DNA of 64,000 nt from Dillenia suffruticosa (taxonomy: Eukaryota; Streptophyta; Magnoliopsida; Dilleniales; Dilleniaceae), in the NCBI GenBank assembly GCA_033439265.1, contig JAVTVX010000035.1, positions 16,022,001 to 16,086,000 on the forward strand, written 5' to 3'. Under the pieces are notes generated by a model. That model saw nothing but the letters and a program-made list of their open reading frames with translations, did not search any database and had not been told where the DNA came from. How positions within the stretch are numbered: the stretch's first letter is position 1; every line of letters starts with the position of its first letter. Shown here in pieces: positions 1 through 12,840 of the stretch. Both the position numbers and the translations under genes were made by a program.

Positions 1-299
1 CGTCACCTTCTCCTTCTTTAGTTTCTCAGTATTTATTAAGACATTGAATAGATCCATTGAAGATTGGTGTTGGTTGTTGCATCCGAACATTGGGCATTTA
101 ATTTCCGCTGTTAAAGCTTCTACAACTATTCCTTCGTTCGTGCTAAATCTTCATTCCATTTACTAGCGCATCTTTTAAATAAGTCAATCAGAATTTGTTT
201 GCGCTGCATTTGAATGTTAACTTTGATAAAAAAGGAAACATTTCAAAGATCAAAGAAATAAGGGATCCGTTAGGTTCAAAATTGTTTCATAAATCTGGT

Positions 300-1490
300 T
301 TCTGACACATACAGGTCGACAAGTCTATTGTAGACATCGCCTTGAAGTTAAATCATTCTTAGTGTATTTCCATGCGAACAAGTCGACAAAGACTGTGCCA
401 AATAAAATTGGTAGACATGTGATTCTTAATTGGTCGATATGTTCATATGTGTCGACAAGTTTTTAGCTGTATCGATGTGTAATGTTTCTACTTTGTGAAG
501 AGTAAGTCGACAGGTCATTTAAATACATTGACATGATCCTATTTAGATAATAAATTGGTCAATGTGTGGAACTCAATTAGTCAATGTGCATATGTTGTGT
601 CGACAAGATGATAACGGGTCAACGTGTGTCTTAATAAGCAAACACTCATTAGGTTGACATATCTAATAATATACATCGACATGCTACTATACAATTTTTT
701 ATTGGTGGACCTAAGTAATTTAATGTATCGATATGTCTCTGCAACTCGACAGTGATTCTATGTGTTGAAGTATGTTTTTTAGAAACCCATATAAACAAGT
801 CAACATATACCACTACCAAGTTGATGTGTTACTATTCATTGGTTGAATTGGTCGATGTGTCTAAGTGAGTTGGTCTATGTGTTTTGTCCAGGTCGACATG
901 CATAGTAACGGGTTGATGTGTGTACTTCACAATCAAAGACTGATATGTTGATGTGTCAAACTATCAGGTTGATGTGTTAGTATTTGGACTTTAAATTGGT
1001 CGACATAGTATATGAAATTGGTCCACCTAGTACTGTTCAGATTGATGTGTTGTAAATCAGGTTGATGTATATTTGAACTAGTAGGTTGATGTGTCACACC
1101 AATAGGTTGATATGTTACTATTCATAAGTTAAATTGGTTGATATGTAAGAATGAATCAGTTAATTTATCACTATTCATGTTACTTCAGGTTGACATGATT
1201 TGTGTCTTGGAATGTCATATCTATGGGACATTTAGTTTCAGGTCGACAGGACTTTTCTATATATCAACATATTCCTATTCAAATTAAAATTAGATGACAC
1301 GTCATTTTAAATTTGTCCACCTGACAGCCTATAGGTTGATGTATGCTTGTGTAGGTCGAAGTGTTCAAACATATGTTTTTATAGAAAACATTTAGCTCAG
1401 GTCAACAACAACATCAAACGGGTCGATGTGTGTGTGTATGAATGTCACAGGTCGATATGTTTTCTAACCAGGTCGACATGTACTGTAGAC
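300..1490. repeat. Degenerate GGTCGACATGT / GGTTGATGTGT motif field
   Basis: About 40 copies of a degenerate 9-12-mer occur here with roughly 25-35 bp between them. Variants include gtcgacaag, ggtcgatatgtt, ggttgatgtgtt, ggtcaacgtgtg and ggtcgacatgta. The spacers are not clearly alike, so this is a motif-rich field and not a simple satellite. There is no coding potential. It may be non-coding sequence of a retroelement, because the same TCGAC core recurs at the right end of the window (63330-63990). Nothing recognisable lies in 1-300. Confidence 0.6.
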
Positions 1491-1499
1491 TTCTAAATT

Positions 1500-1830
1500 T
1501 TATAACTATTTTCTCATTTTCTCAAAGTCTTTTTCTTTCACTCTTTCATCATCAAAACTCTACTTGGTCAACAACGTGATCACGCCCTAAGGAAAGGACT
1601 GCTTTTCCCATCGTGAAATTGACTTCAGAATTCAGTATGATCACGCCTTAAGGAAATGAGTGCTTCCACCCAACTTCTCAATTATCATCTGTCCATCTCT
1701 TTACTTGAATAATTGCATCCCCATCTTGGACACCTACAAAAATTGAAAGAAACTAATGACACTAATCAAATAACCCTAATTAATTAAGAAATCAAATAAC
1801 AAACTAATCAAACTCAAGAAAAAAATATTG
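1500..1830. other. Non-coding stretch with a short direct repeat
   Basis: No gene is visible. A segment containing gatcacgccctaaggaaa (around 1578) recurs in slightly changed form about 60 bp later (around 1639). The stretch lies just downstream, in element sense, of the Ty3/gypsy protease remnant and is probably the element's 3' non-coding part. Confidence 0.35.
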
Positions 1831-3753
1831 AGTTGCCTCCCAATAATCGCAATTGTTTAACGTCTTTCTGCTCGACGTTCTCCACTTATTTCTCTTCAAA
1901 GAGGCTTCAATTTTATTTTGGGAGGTTCATATAACTCTCCCTTCATATCTAATTATGTATTCAATTCAAAATCAATATCACATTTTTCTTCACAAATTTC
2001 CTACACGATCAAATCAAAAATATCAGCAGAACAAATTGATTGACACTCATCTGGGTACTTCATAGGATCAAAAATAATAAATTTAATAATTTTGTCATCG
2101 AACTCGACGGGGAGAGTATCTTCATCCACATTTATTTTAGCCTTTGGTGTCTTCATGAATGGTCATCCTAATAGAAGTGGAGCTGAATCTATGATAGCAC
2201 TATAAATTGAATAAGGTATGATATTAAATTGAATAAGGTATGATAGCACTATAACAACTCCAGTTTCTTTTATGCGACCAAATTTCATAGCACTATAAAT
2301 TGAATAAAATATGATGTTAATAGATGTTTCTAAATCTAGCATGGCATGTTTCATTTTTTTCTTACCAATAACACAAGGTAGAGTGAACATACCTAGATCT
2401 GTATATTTTTTGGGTAGAGTTCTCTTGATAGTATCAGACACATTCTCACCCATCTCATCGCCTTTTATCTTCCCTACTTCCTTCTCGTATTCTTCCATCT
2501 TGATTTCTTAAACCTACAAGGAAAATGTGGCACAATTATACTAGAAACATTAGACAAAGAAGACTTGAATGTTACCTTGATTGAATTTTCATCATTGCGT
2601 TCATCTTCTATGTCCATATCCTTCCCTTCATCCACCTTCTTAGATGGAGTAAACCTTAAATAAAGTTCCTTCTCAATTCTCAACATTATTGCGCTAACAT
2701 TCTCTTTAGAATTTACCACCGTTTGAAAGGGCAATTAAAGAGCCTGTTAATTGAAGTCGCTAGTTGGGAAATCAGGTGCTCCAAATTCTGTATACTCGCT
2801 CTTATTTCTTGTTGAAATTGTTGAGTGTTAGTTGCGAGAGTTTTTACTATATCCTCTAAAGACATACCAAAATTTGAGAGTTGTGCTGGTGCGGGTATTG
2901 GTCTGTTGAAATGTCAAGGTGGATATCTTGTCTGTCCTCCTTGGTTTCCATAGCTCAGATTTGGATGATCTCTCTATCCAGGGTTGTAATAAGTAGAGTT
3001 GGAATCGTACTTCCTTTGAGACTGATCAGAAAATCCTCCTATGGCATTCACTTGATGAGTGGGATCTTCTTATAGGGATGGACACATATCCATCAGATAT
3101 CCAAGAATTGAGCATATGCCACAAACCTTGATTGCTTGCATTTGCCTTACAACCAACTAACGAATCAAAGCAATCAGTTCAAAATTTTCATTTTCAAGAT
3201 TTGAGTGATTTATCTCATTGACACGTTTTGTAGCTTCATCCACTCTCATCCCAATTGTTGAGAATTTTCTGCCATGTTTGAGATTAACTGTCTGGCTTCT
3301 TTAGGGATTTTATTTACCAAGACTCCTCTATTGGCTGTATTTACCATACTTCTATTCATGGGTAGAAGTCCTTTATAAAATTTGTATCAAGAGCTGATCC
3401 GGTATTTAATGATGTAGGCAACTAGCACAGAGTTACTTGAACCTCTCCCAATATTTATATAATGTCTCTCTACTGAACTGTCTGATCCCACATATTTCCT
3501 TTCTGATCTTGGTAGCCTTAGATGCATGAAAAAATTTTTCTAAAACTAATCTTTCATTCCATTCTATATATTTATCGACCAGGGAGCTACATAGTACAAC
3601 CAATCTTTTGCCTTATCCTTTAAGGAAAAAGGAAAGGCTCTCAATTTTATCTATTCTTCGATCACACCTTGGGGCTTCATACTCGAGCAAACAAAATTGA
3701 ATTCCTTCAAATGTTTATGTGGATTCTCATTTGGAAGTCCATGAAAAATAGGA
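1830..3753 (-). mobile_element. Ty3/gypsy fossil, gag to protease part (distal part of nested host element)
   Basis: On the minus strand, 2498-2163 reads as a retropepsin region of Ty3/gypsy type (TDLGMFTLPCVIGKKKMKHA, then a region resembling the protease active-site context). From about 3750 down to 2750 the frames read as gag, including text like the gag segment around 'YIEWNERLVLEKFFHASKA'. The segment at 1830-1870 resembles the 'GTTGCCTCCCAA' stretch found next to the coding region of many plant gypsy elements. No reverse transcriptase or integrase is seen to the left, so this could be a gag-protease-only non-autonomous type, or pol could have been lost. The element is broken in several places and old. 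The CACTA element at 3757-14070 interrupts it, and it resumes at 14074. Confidence 0.75.
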
Positions 3754-3756
3754 AGT

Positions 3757-4800
3757 CATTACAAAAAAAGACAAAATTTGTGACAAATTTGCAAGAAAAA
3801 TTCGCTGCAAAACAAATTTGCGACGAATTCTGCAACAAATATTTTTTCGTTACTAATAAGTTGTCGCAAAAGTTTGAGACAAAAAATTAATTATTCATCG
3901 CAAAAATTTCCAGCAAATATTTTTATGTCGTAAAATTTATCGCAAACTTGCAACAAAAATTTTATTCGTCGCAAATTTGCAACAAATAAAATATTCGTCG
4001 TAAATTTTACAACGAATAAAATTTTCGTCGCAAAGGTCGTCGCAAATTTGCGACAAACAAATATTTGTCGTAAATTTTGCAACAAATTTTTTTTCGTCGT
4101 ATATCTGCAATAAAAAATTTTCGTTGCAAAATTTTCGACGAATATTTTATATGTTGCAAATTTGCAACGAAAAAATATTAGTCACAACTTTTGCAACGAA
4201 TTTTTTTTCATCACCAATAGGCGACAAAAAAATTTTCGTTGCAAAATTTGTGACAAATATTTTATTTGTTGCAAATTTGCGATAAATAAAATTTTTGTCG
4301 CAAAATTTGCGACGAAACAATATTTATTGCAAATTCTACAACGAATAAGTTATTCGTCACAAATTACCAACGAAAAATAATTCGTCGCATTTTTGCGACG
4401 AATAGTTTTTTTCTTCGGAAATTTTACAATGAAATTCAATTCGTTGCAAATTACGAACGAAAAAAATTCGTCGCATAATTTGCGACGAAACAATATTTGT
4501 TGCAAATTTTGCAACGAATAAGTTATTCATCACAAATTACCAACGAAAAATAATTCGTCGCATTTTTGCAACGAATAGTTTTTTTCATCGGAAATTTTGC
4601 AACGAAATTCAATTCGTTGCAAATTAGGAACGAAAAAAATTCGTCACATAATTTGTCACAAATTTGAAAGAATGCTTTTCGTTGCAAATTTCGTCGTTAA
4701 TCAAAATTTATAATTCAATTTTAGCAATGAAATTTGAGACGAGTATACTTTTCAGGGACAAATTTTATGACAAATATGTATTTTGCGATAAATATAAATT
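3757..4800. repeat. Left subterminal repeat field of the CACTA element
   Basis: About 1 kb packed with a degenerate palindromic unit built from TTCGTCGCAAATTT and its complement AAATTTGCGACGAA, for example at 3780-3830, 4010-4060, 4290-4400 and 4440-4600. Subterminal repeats in both orientations are the binding sites of the TNPA-type protein in En/Spm elements. Here they are inferred to have the same role. One larger internal duplication is visible: the stretch around 4300-4440 recurs at about 4480-4625. Confidence 0.85.
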
Positions 4801-5102
4801 TTATTGGCATATTTAGACCATTTTTCCTTATATAACCTGTTTTTATACCTGCTCATCTAATCTCATCAACAATTAATCATCCAAATCGTTTTTAATATAA
4901 AATTTTAGTCATCTATACTCATCATTATAACTAACTATTCAATAAGATCAATAAGTTAAAAATTCAACAAGAAATCATAATAGTAATATCAAAGATAAAA
5001 GCAACATCAAGTCTAAATGTTAAAATATCAATAACCATATATAATCAAAAAAATCAATATAACGAGTATCAAAATGTAACAGTCAAATAACAATACATAA
5101 TT

Positions 5103-5643
5103 TCAAGCACGACCTCCACCATCATCATCATCATCATCATCATCGAAGAAATCATCACCTTCATCACCATCACGAGCATTATCAGGAGGAGAAATAGAAA
5201 GGGGAATCTGACTTGGAGCGGAGGCTAATTGAAGATGCTGCATGATTAACATTGCTGCGTGCGGAACTCGTTCATTTCTTGCGTGTGCTTTGCTTGAAGT
5301 TCATTGAATTCCTGATCTCTTTGCAGCGGTAACTCCTTCAAATGGCTCACATCTTGATTCAATTGATTTATTTCTGCCCTGACTGCTGGTGGGGTAGAAG
5401 AAGATGAACCAGTGATTTTGTAAGTTCTGCTCAAAGAACCTAACCCAACTACTCTACCCCTTTTTGGTCCACCAGTCACCTCGAGCCATGTATTCATGTT
5501 ATCATCAGATGGCTCAAATCCGCAAGCATCATCAGTAGATCTCGAACTTCTGCGCGATAGCTCATCATATTTCTCTTGTATTGTCATGAGAAAAATTAAA
5601 ATAAATTTATAATAATAATATAATATAAACACATATAATCTTG

Positions 5644-5679
<36 letters not shown>

Positions 5680-6990
5680 GAAAAATAAAAAAAAATTGTA
5701 ACATAAATCATGAGACTATATAGGATCTAAATTATGAATATTCATATTAACATTGAATAAGTTAAAATTTATGGAAAAAAAAAAGAATCTCTATCAAGTA
5801 ATTCATTAGAAATCAAAGAATCAAGTTAGCAATAAAAATAAATTTGGGAGAGACTAACCTAAAGAATTCATTTTCCTATATTGTTATGATATGTTCAACA
5901 TAATATGTTCAAATCAATATTGAAAATATTCATTAAATAATTGAAAATTTTGAAATTACAAACCTTAATTGCTCTAGCTCTCTCCCCACTCCAAGTCTTG
6001 TCTTTTTTCTGAAATATGCGCGTGAAAGTATCTATGAATGAAGGCTCGGTCCCCGTTTCTTTGGCCTAAAATAAAAAAACACCGTTAGAAATAATGAAAT
6101 AGTTTAAATTAGATAAAAAAATTAGTATTTGTATAAAATCACCAATTTATTTCTATGTTCACCGATATTGATCGAGCCTCCCGCATACATCACAGACGAT
6201 TCCCCTAAATTATAAGCTCGGTTTTTTTTATTCTGCTCACTCCTTCGTTTGCTCTCCTCCAATTCCCAAAAATTCACAATCATGCCCCAATTTTGCTCGA
6301 TGATGTAGTTAGGCTTTTTTACGTGTCTCTTTGCATGATTTAGAACATGTCAGATGTGATCGTCATATTTTTTCTTTAAAATCATTCTTACTTCCAACTC
6401 TTCAGTCTCATCCCAAGTGAATACTCGTTGTAATGGAAAAAAACAATAGATTATAAACCTATTAACTTAATTTCATATATAAACTGATTGGGATAACTTA
6501 CCTTGAACTTGTTCCACCATAGTTCTTTTGTTTCTTCCGGAGTGCTTATGTAAGTCATCAAAGTCCCTCCGTAATGGTTATTCACTATTTTATTAAGCTC
6601 GTGAATAACATGTACAGAATTTGTAAATCTATCATAAAGTTTCAAACAAATAATGTTAAATAAACAAGATAGTTAAAAGAATAATTTGTTTTATAAATAA
6701 AAGAAATAATACATCTGAAATTTTAAATTTTAATATTTATGAATTTTCGTAAGGGGCTATCAACTCTCGATTGTTTTCCCTATCTGCATACGACTGTTCT
6801 ACCAAAGGGACTAGTGAAGGTACATTACTAGCCATGTGTTGAGAATGCGAAGGGCCGCAACAGAAGGGGGAGGTGAAGGTACATTGCTGGCAAGGGAATG
6901 GGATTGCGAAGGTGCCGAAGCAAACTGCGATGGTGAAAAGCATGAACTTCCATCAGAATTTCGTCTATTGCCGCCACGTCAAAACTGTCA
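5103..6990 (-). pseudogene. CACTA second gene, Transposase_24 (PF03004)-type protein, degraded
   Basis: Minus-strand pieces resemble the plant Ptta/En/Spm Transposase_24 family: around 6645-6500 (VHVIHELNKIVNN, then ELWWNKFKVSYPNQF), around 6420-6180 (a Trp-containing region followed by EQNKKNRA and a GGS segment), around 6060-5970, and 5610-5246 (EKYDELSRRS, then a low-complexity region and a Glu/Gln-rich probable coiled coil). The end is a run of Asp codons (about 5114-5143) closing at a stop near 5103. The pieces are separated by AT-rich gaps that look like introns, but I could not fix every splice site, and the last exon appears to need a frame change near 5250. In En/Spm-like elements the second protein binds the subterminal repeats, which is inferred here. 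Confidence 0.6.
5646..5677. repeat. (TA)n microsatellite
   Basis: A pure TA run of about 16 units lies inside the CACTA element, between the last and next-to-last coding blocks of its second gene. Confidence 0.9.
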
Positions 6991-7338
6991 ACCATAATAT
7001 ATTTGAAACAAAAATAAAAAAATAAAAATTGCATGTTCATCAGATGCATAATGAAGAACATGAATAAACTTACCATATTTAATTTGACAAATTAAATGCA
7101 ATGAAACAAGGTACCAATATGTCAAGAAATCTTCTCTAATGACCTATAAAAAAAAGATAGTACATTAACAAATCAAATATATAAATTTAAGAATGAGACA
7201 ATAAATAGACAAGAAATTGAATAACGAAATTTATAAATTATATGTGTCGACTAACTTACCCACTAAAAAAATAGATTATCATATATCAAGATAAACATCC
7301 GATTTTTATTATATTAAGAGAACAAAACTTATCTGTCA

Positions 7339-10300
7339 TCAAAAATCAAAATCTTCATTGTCATCCTCATCTTCATTATATGTCTCAAAGTTATACTCTT
7401 CAACATCATTTTCATCAACATCCTCATCTTTATCCTCATCCTCATCTCCATCCTCATCATCTGTCTCAAAATTAGATTTTTCATCGTCTTCTTCATGAAT
7501 TTCACTTGCATCCACATCTATCACTACTTCACTGGGATCTCGTAACGTTGGAATATTATATTTCTCGGTTTGAATTGTATTGGCAACTTCCTCTTATTGA
7601 TATGCTATGTTTTCCCAATATTCCTCAATTTTTTTCTGTGCTTTCGTTTTATAAACAGCCCCACCAATCAATTTTGTCACGTTTCAATCTAGGATATGAA
7701 ACATAAAATACTTGAATCGCTTGTTGTGCCAACACAAATGGTTCATATCTTTTATACAATTTCTTATGATTTCTTTCAACTAAATTAAACTGTGGATGCA
7801 CTTTCATCCCTTTGACAAGGTCAAACCAGCGAGACATAAATAAAATAACCCGTAATGCTAAACTAGGGTATTCTACCTCCACGATTTCATCCAACAAACC
7901 ATTCAAATCATTTGACCTCTACCATCATTGGATGACTGAACACAAACCTCACTATTCATTGTTGTTTTCCCCATTCCATATTCTTTAGTATGAAAATTAT
8001 ACCCGTTTATGAAATATGCTGGCCAAGTTCGTACCATTGATTTTAGACCCCATGACAAATGGATTAACAATTCTTGCTCAACTTGAGCTTGATTATCATA
8101 GACCTAAAGTCAAATAAATATGTTAATATATTTTAAAGTAAATATTTAAATAATTTATAGTTTACTTACATATTTTTTGAACCATGGTACAAATTTTTCA
8201 TCGCAGAAATGATCAAACTCATGTCTCGAAAGTTTAGAATATACGTTTTGGAAAATCTTACCATCAAAGCAAATAAATTTTAACACAAACAATTTACGAC
8301 ATAAGAAATACATAAAATAGAAAATATATACTAACTCGAAATACAACGTCACTTCTAGACAGTTCAGTAAAATATATGTATGGGTTGTCCGCCATTCTTG
8401 ACCAGTTAAGTATCTACGCTTACATGGTCCACTTGATCGACCAAAGTAGTTAAAAATTAAGAATTACTTCAAATTGGGATCAATAGGATTCTCATCATTT
8501 CTTCCCGCTCTCTGCCTCTTGCACTGAATGTGAAACTCAAAATAATACGATGCAAACGTTGTTACTTCCTCCACAATGTATGCATTGACAGTAGAGGCTT
8601 CAATACGTGCCGCCTTATTTTTCACTTTCTTCTTCAAATGATATAAGAATCTAATTGTAATAAAACAAAGTGTATTAGAAAATTATATGTAATGAAATTA
8701 GTAATTTTATATGCCATGATAACAAAGTATAAAAGATGAAAAACTCATCTTTCAAATGGATACATCCATCGAAATTGGACAGGACCTCTAACTTTTGCCT
8801 CATATGGCAAGTGAACCAAAAGATGTTCCATGGAATCAAAAAAAGATGGTGGAAATATCCTTTCTAAATTACACAAAATGATTGGAATCTCTTTCTCTAA
8901 CATCTTCATGTGTGAATGTCTCAACACTGTCGAGCAAATATCATGAAGGAAAATGCTTAACTCCGTAATGGCACCCCAAACAAAATTCGGTAAGAGTTCC
9001 TTAAAAGCAATAGGAATTAGTCTTTCCATAAATATATGACAATCATGACTTTTCAAACCAATCAACTTATATTTCTTCAAATCAACACATCTTCCAAGAT
9101 TTGAGGCATAACCATCAAGAAACCTCAATGATTTCAACCATTCACAAACAATCCGTCTCTGATCTTTATTCAATGTATAAACTGCCTTCAGTTTTGATCC
9201 CCTACTACTTTCATCGATATCAAGAGTGGGTCGTTTACAAAAGAGTCGTATATCTTTTCTTGCATTCACAATGTCTTTCATTTTCCCAATGATATCCATC
9301 ACTGTATTTATCAGATTATCAAAAACATTTTTCTCGATATGCATTATATCGAGATTATGACGAATCAAATGACTCTTCCAATATGTTGAATCCTAAAATA
9401 TACTCTTCCAACATTTTTCTCGAATGATCATAGCCATATGTTGTACCATGTGGCTCTTCAATAACAGATGGAAAGTTAAGGACTCTATGCCAAATTTGTT
9501 CACCGGTTAATCTCAATGGAGGAAGTGTTCTTTCAATTCTATTCTTAGTGAATTCTACGTTATTTTTTCTGAATTTATGAGTTAACGGTAAAAATTGTCT
9601 ATGATAATCAAAATAACTCGCTTTCTTCCCATGTTTCAATCTAAATGACTTGGATCTCTCCAAACATATTAGACATCCTAAAATCCCAGCGTACTCCATC
9701 CCAATAATATACCATAAGTCGGAAAGTCATTTATGGTCCAAAGAAGAGTAGCCTTCATTACAAACATCTAATTAGTAAGAACATTAAATGTAGGAACACC
9801 TTCATCCCATAGTTGTTTCAACTCTGCAATCAATTGTTGCATGTAAACATCTATTAACTTCTTCGGATTTTGTGGGCCAGGCACGACCAATGTTAAAAAC
9901 ATATACGGTGTCTTTATACACATACCGGGTGGAAGATTATACGGAGTTAAGATAACTGGCCAACAAGAATAAGCTTTTCTTGATTTGCCAAATGGAGCAA
10001 ACCCATCAGCACATAGACTTAACCTTATATTTCGAGTCTCTCTCGCAAACTCAGAATATGTTCTATCAAAATATTTCCATGCCTCTGCATCTGAAAGATG
10101 ACACATTAACCTCTCTTCTATTTCATGATTAGCATGCCAAGTCATGTGTTCAGCAATGGTCTCGGATGCATAAAGCCTTTGTAACCTAGGAGTTAAAGGC
10201 AAATAAAACATTTGTCTGTTTGATTTACGCCACTGATTACAACCCGGCCTCCGAGTACTCTTGTATCTACTTTGATTACAGAATTTACAAAAATATGTAT

Positions 10301-10979
10301 CTTTTTCATCTCCCCAATATAGCATATAAGCATCTCTACAAACATCTATTCTTTCTACCGGAAGACCTAATTCTTTCACCAGCTTTTTCATACTTTATAA
10401 ATCATTGGGCATAATGTGAATACGCGGCAATACTTCTCCAATAACTTGAACAAAATCATTAAAACAATTCTCAGACACATTATGCTCTGCCTTGACATTC
10501 AACAGTCTTGCGGTTAGAGATAGCTTAGTGTAGCTGTCACAACCAGCCCACAAAGGTTCATTTGCAGCTCTTAACACTTCCTGAAATTGGAGAGATGATT
10601 CATTATTCATATTTTCATTAACACCTGGTACTTCTACCTCCTCCAATGGTGATGCATAACTAGTATACCCATGTTCAAATGTTGAAGAAAAGCTAGAACT
10701 TGCAGTGCTTGGTTCAGGAACAAAATTCAAACTCGCTGCATCAATTACCATCCTCTGATATAGATTCAATTGATCATAATAACTCTAATCCCCACTAACT
10801 AAGAATTGTTTGTTACGCCCATACTCCTCATCAGAAATGAACGGTTCACCATGACATGTCCAATTATAGTAATTCGGGGTAAAACCAATTCTACAAAGAT
10901 GTTCCCTAATTTTATCACATTGCAAAAATTTACCATTACGACACTTTCTACATGGACACCTTAGCTCATTCCCATCCAT
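7339..10979 (-). pseudogene. CACTA TNP2-type transposase, degraded
   Basis: Domains in order on the minus strand: a transposase-associated domain with cysteines (10979-10785, RCPCRKCRNGKFLQCDKIRE and then a Trp-His-Gly motif); a linker (10769-10395); the TNP2 core (10391-9768), with a Cys-x2-Cys knuckle and the segment ADGFAPFGKSRKAYSCWPV; continued TNP2 (9699-8745); a DUF4218-like segment (from about 8920, PPSFFDSMEHLLVHLPYEAK, continuing at 8650-8340); a further conserved segment (8250-7650, MKVHPQFNLVE and KRDKIDWW); and an acidic Asp/Glu tail (7524-7339). The first three blocks share one frame and are split by stops at 10787-10785 and 10397-10395, with a third at 9770-9768. A frame change lies near 9690. 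Some gaps, for example near 8740-8660, may be true introns. Function in the family: cutting and joining of element ends. Confidence 0.85.
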
Positions 10980-11850
10980 AAATCAACATGACTACAAGCA
11001 AAATCTAAAAATTGTTCCAACCCAAAAATAAACTCATCAGTTAAACCCCGACGATCAGATAAGTTCTTTTTATACATCCAACTTCTTTCGTTCTGTATTT
11101 TCCCTATCTCCAAATTTAAAATTTTTTAAATATTAATAAAAACTACTAAAAAAACTACTAAATCATCAATACTAATATTATCATTAATCCTAACTAAGTT
11201 GATATAACAATAAATAATAACGTTAATTGCACTAAACTCAACAACATCAATAATACTAACCTTAATTTCACAAAAATTTAATATAATAATAAATAATATT
11301 ATAAGCTTAATTAATATCAAACAAATTAACTAAATTATTACAATATTATTAAATATTATCATATAATCAAATAAAGTATAAAATATTGAACATTTAACAA
11401 TATTGATTATTTAACTAATCGATATATGATTTACTATAAATTGCTGATTATTGTTAACATAATATTTCACATAATCAATTATCAACATTTTCGATTCCAA
11501 TTTTATAAAAAATATTAAATTTAACAAATCCAGTAATATCATTAAATCAACCACTAAATATAATAAAAATAAACTAATATAGAAATAAAAACAATACAAA
11601 CATACAAATTAACATAATTGTATTTTCTAATCATTACAGTACAAATTAAAACATTTCATACCACCAAATAATAACTTACCAATAGGCTCAGATATCGACA
11701 GCAGCAACAGCTTCAAATCCAAATATTTGAGAATCGAAAATCTTGACACATCAAAAACAATTATAAATAACTAATATATTATCAAAGCAATATTATAAAA
11801 ATATTTTTTTAAACAACATTTCTCAAAAAATTAAAAAGATATATTCATAA
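10980..11850. other. AT-rich non-coding part of the CACTA element
   Basis: Very AT-rich, with short ORFs only by chance. It lies upstream of the transposase gene (minus strand) and should include its promoter, but no clear TATA or start region can be chosen. Confidence 0.5.
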
Positions 11851-11854
11851 AAGT

Positions 11855-12045
11855 AGAATGTTGGATTGGGCCGGGCCGGGCCGTGCAAAGGCCTAGCCCT
11901 ATGAGCCATGCTGGGACTCGCAGGGGCCTGTAGCCCCATCGCGAGGCGGGGCCGAGCAGGGGCCAACGGCCCCTTTGCGTGTCTGAGCCGCGCAGGGGCA
12001 GCGGCCCCTTACCGCGGCTGGCCGCCAATCTGCCATCTACGGGCC
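11855..12045. other. GC-rich island inside the CACTA element
   Basis: About 190 bp of strongly GC-rich sequence starting with a gggccgggccgggcc run and containing several ggggcc/ggcccc inverted motifs, set in DNA that is otherwise mostly A and T. It resembles the GC-rich ends of hAT elements such as the one at 20775 but has no second end or target duplication that I can see. It is followed directly by a (GA)n run. Confidence 0.55.
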
Positions 12046-12047
12046 AT

Positions 12048-12082
<35 letters not shown>

Positions 12083-12681
12083 TTACCTAACACCATGGTA
12101 GATCCGGCATCCCTTCTGCCATCCATTCGCAGAACCACTTTCGCGACTATTCAAAAATGAACAAAGTGAGAGAGAGAGAGAGAGAGAGAGAGAGTAAGAG
12201 TGCGAGTGAGAAGGAAGTATTGAATATTTTGAAATAGGGACAAAAATTTTTTGTCTCTAAATTCGTCCCTGAATCAGGGACGAAAAAAAATTCATCCCTG
12301 AATCAGGGCCGAAAAAAAATTCATCCCTGAATCAGGGACGAAAAAAATATTCGTCCCTGATTCAATGACGAAAAATTTTTTTCATCCTTGATTCAGTGAA
12401 CAAAATTTTTTTCGTCCCTTTGTAAAACCACCTTCGAGGCTATTCAAAAATGAACACAGAGAGAGAGAGAGAGAGTAAGAGTACGAGTGAGAATGAAGTG
12501 TTGAATATATTGAAATTAGGGACAAAAATTTTTTGTCCCTAAATTCGTCCCAAAATCAAGGACGAAAAATTTTTTTCGTCCCTGATTCAGGGACGAATAT
12601 TTTTTTCATCCCTGACTCAGGGAACAAAATTTTTTTCGTCCCTTCGCAAAATCACTTTCGCGGCTATTCCAAAATGAACAA

Positions 12682-12717
<36 letters not shown>

Positions 12718-12840
12718 AGAATGCGAGTAAGAAGGAAGTGTTGTATATATTGAAATTAAGGGCAAAAATTTTTTGTCTCTAAATTCGTCTCTGAATCAGG
12801 GACGAAAATTTTTTTCATCGCACGACAAAAGAATATTTTC
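12048..12840. repeat. Right subterminal repeats: three tandem units with (GA)n runs and GTCCCTGA palindromes
   Basis: Three related units begin near 12133, 12426 and 12650 (spacings about 293 and 224 bp). Each has the order: accacttTCGcggctattc, a (GA)n run (12170-12194, 12459-12474, 12685-12714), gtaagagtgcgagtgagaa, a short AT stretch, then inverted copies of ttcgtccctga / tcagggacgaa. A further (GA)n run lies at 12048-12081. Short reading frames across the runs are repeat artefacts. Confidence 0.85.

Noticed and set aside
11831-12090. Ala/Gly/Arg-rich frames on both strands
   Set aside because: GC-rich island and (GA)n run in the CACTA arm; open on both strands because of base composition.
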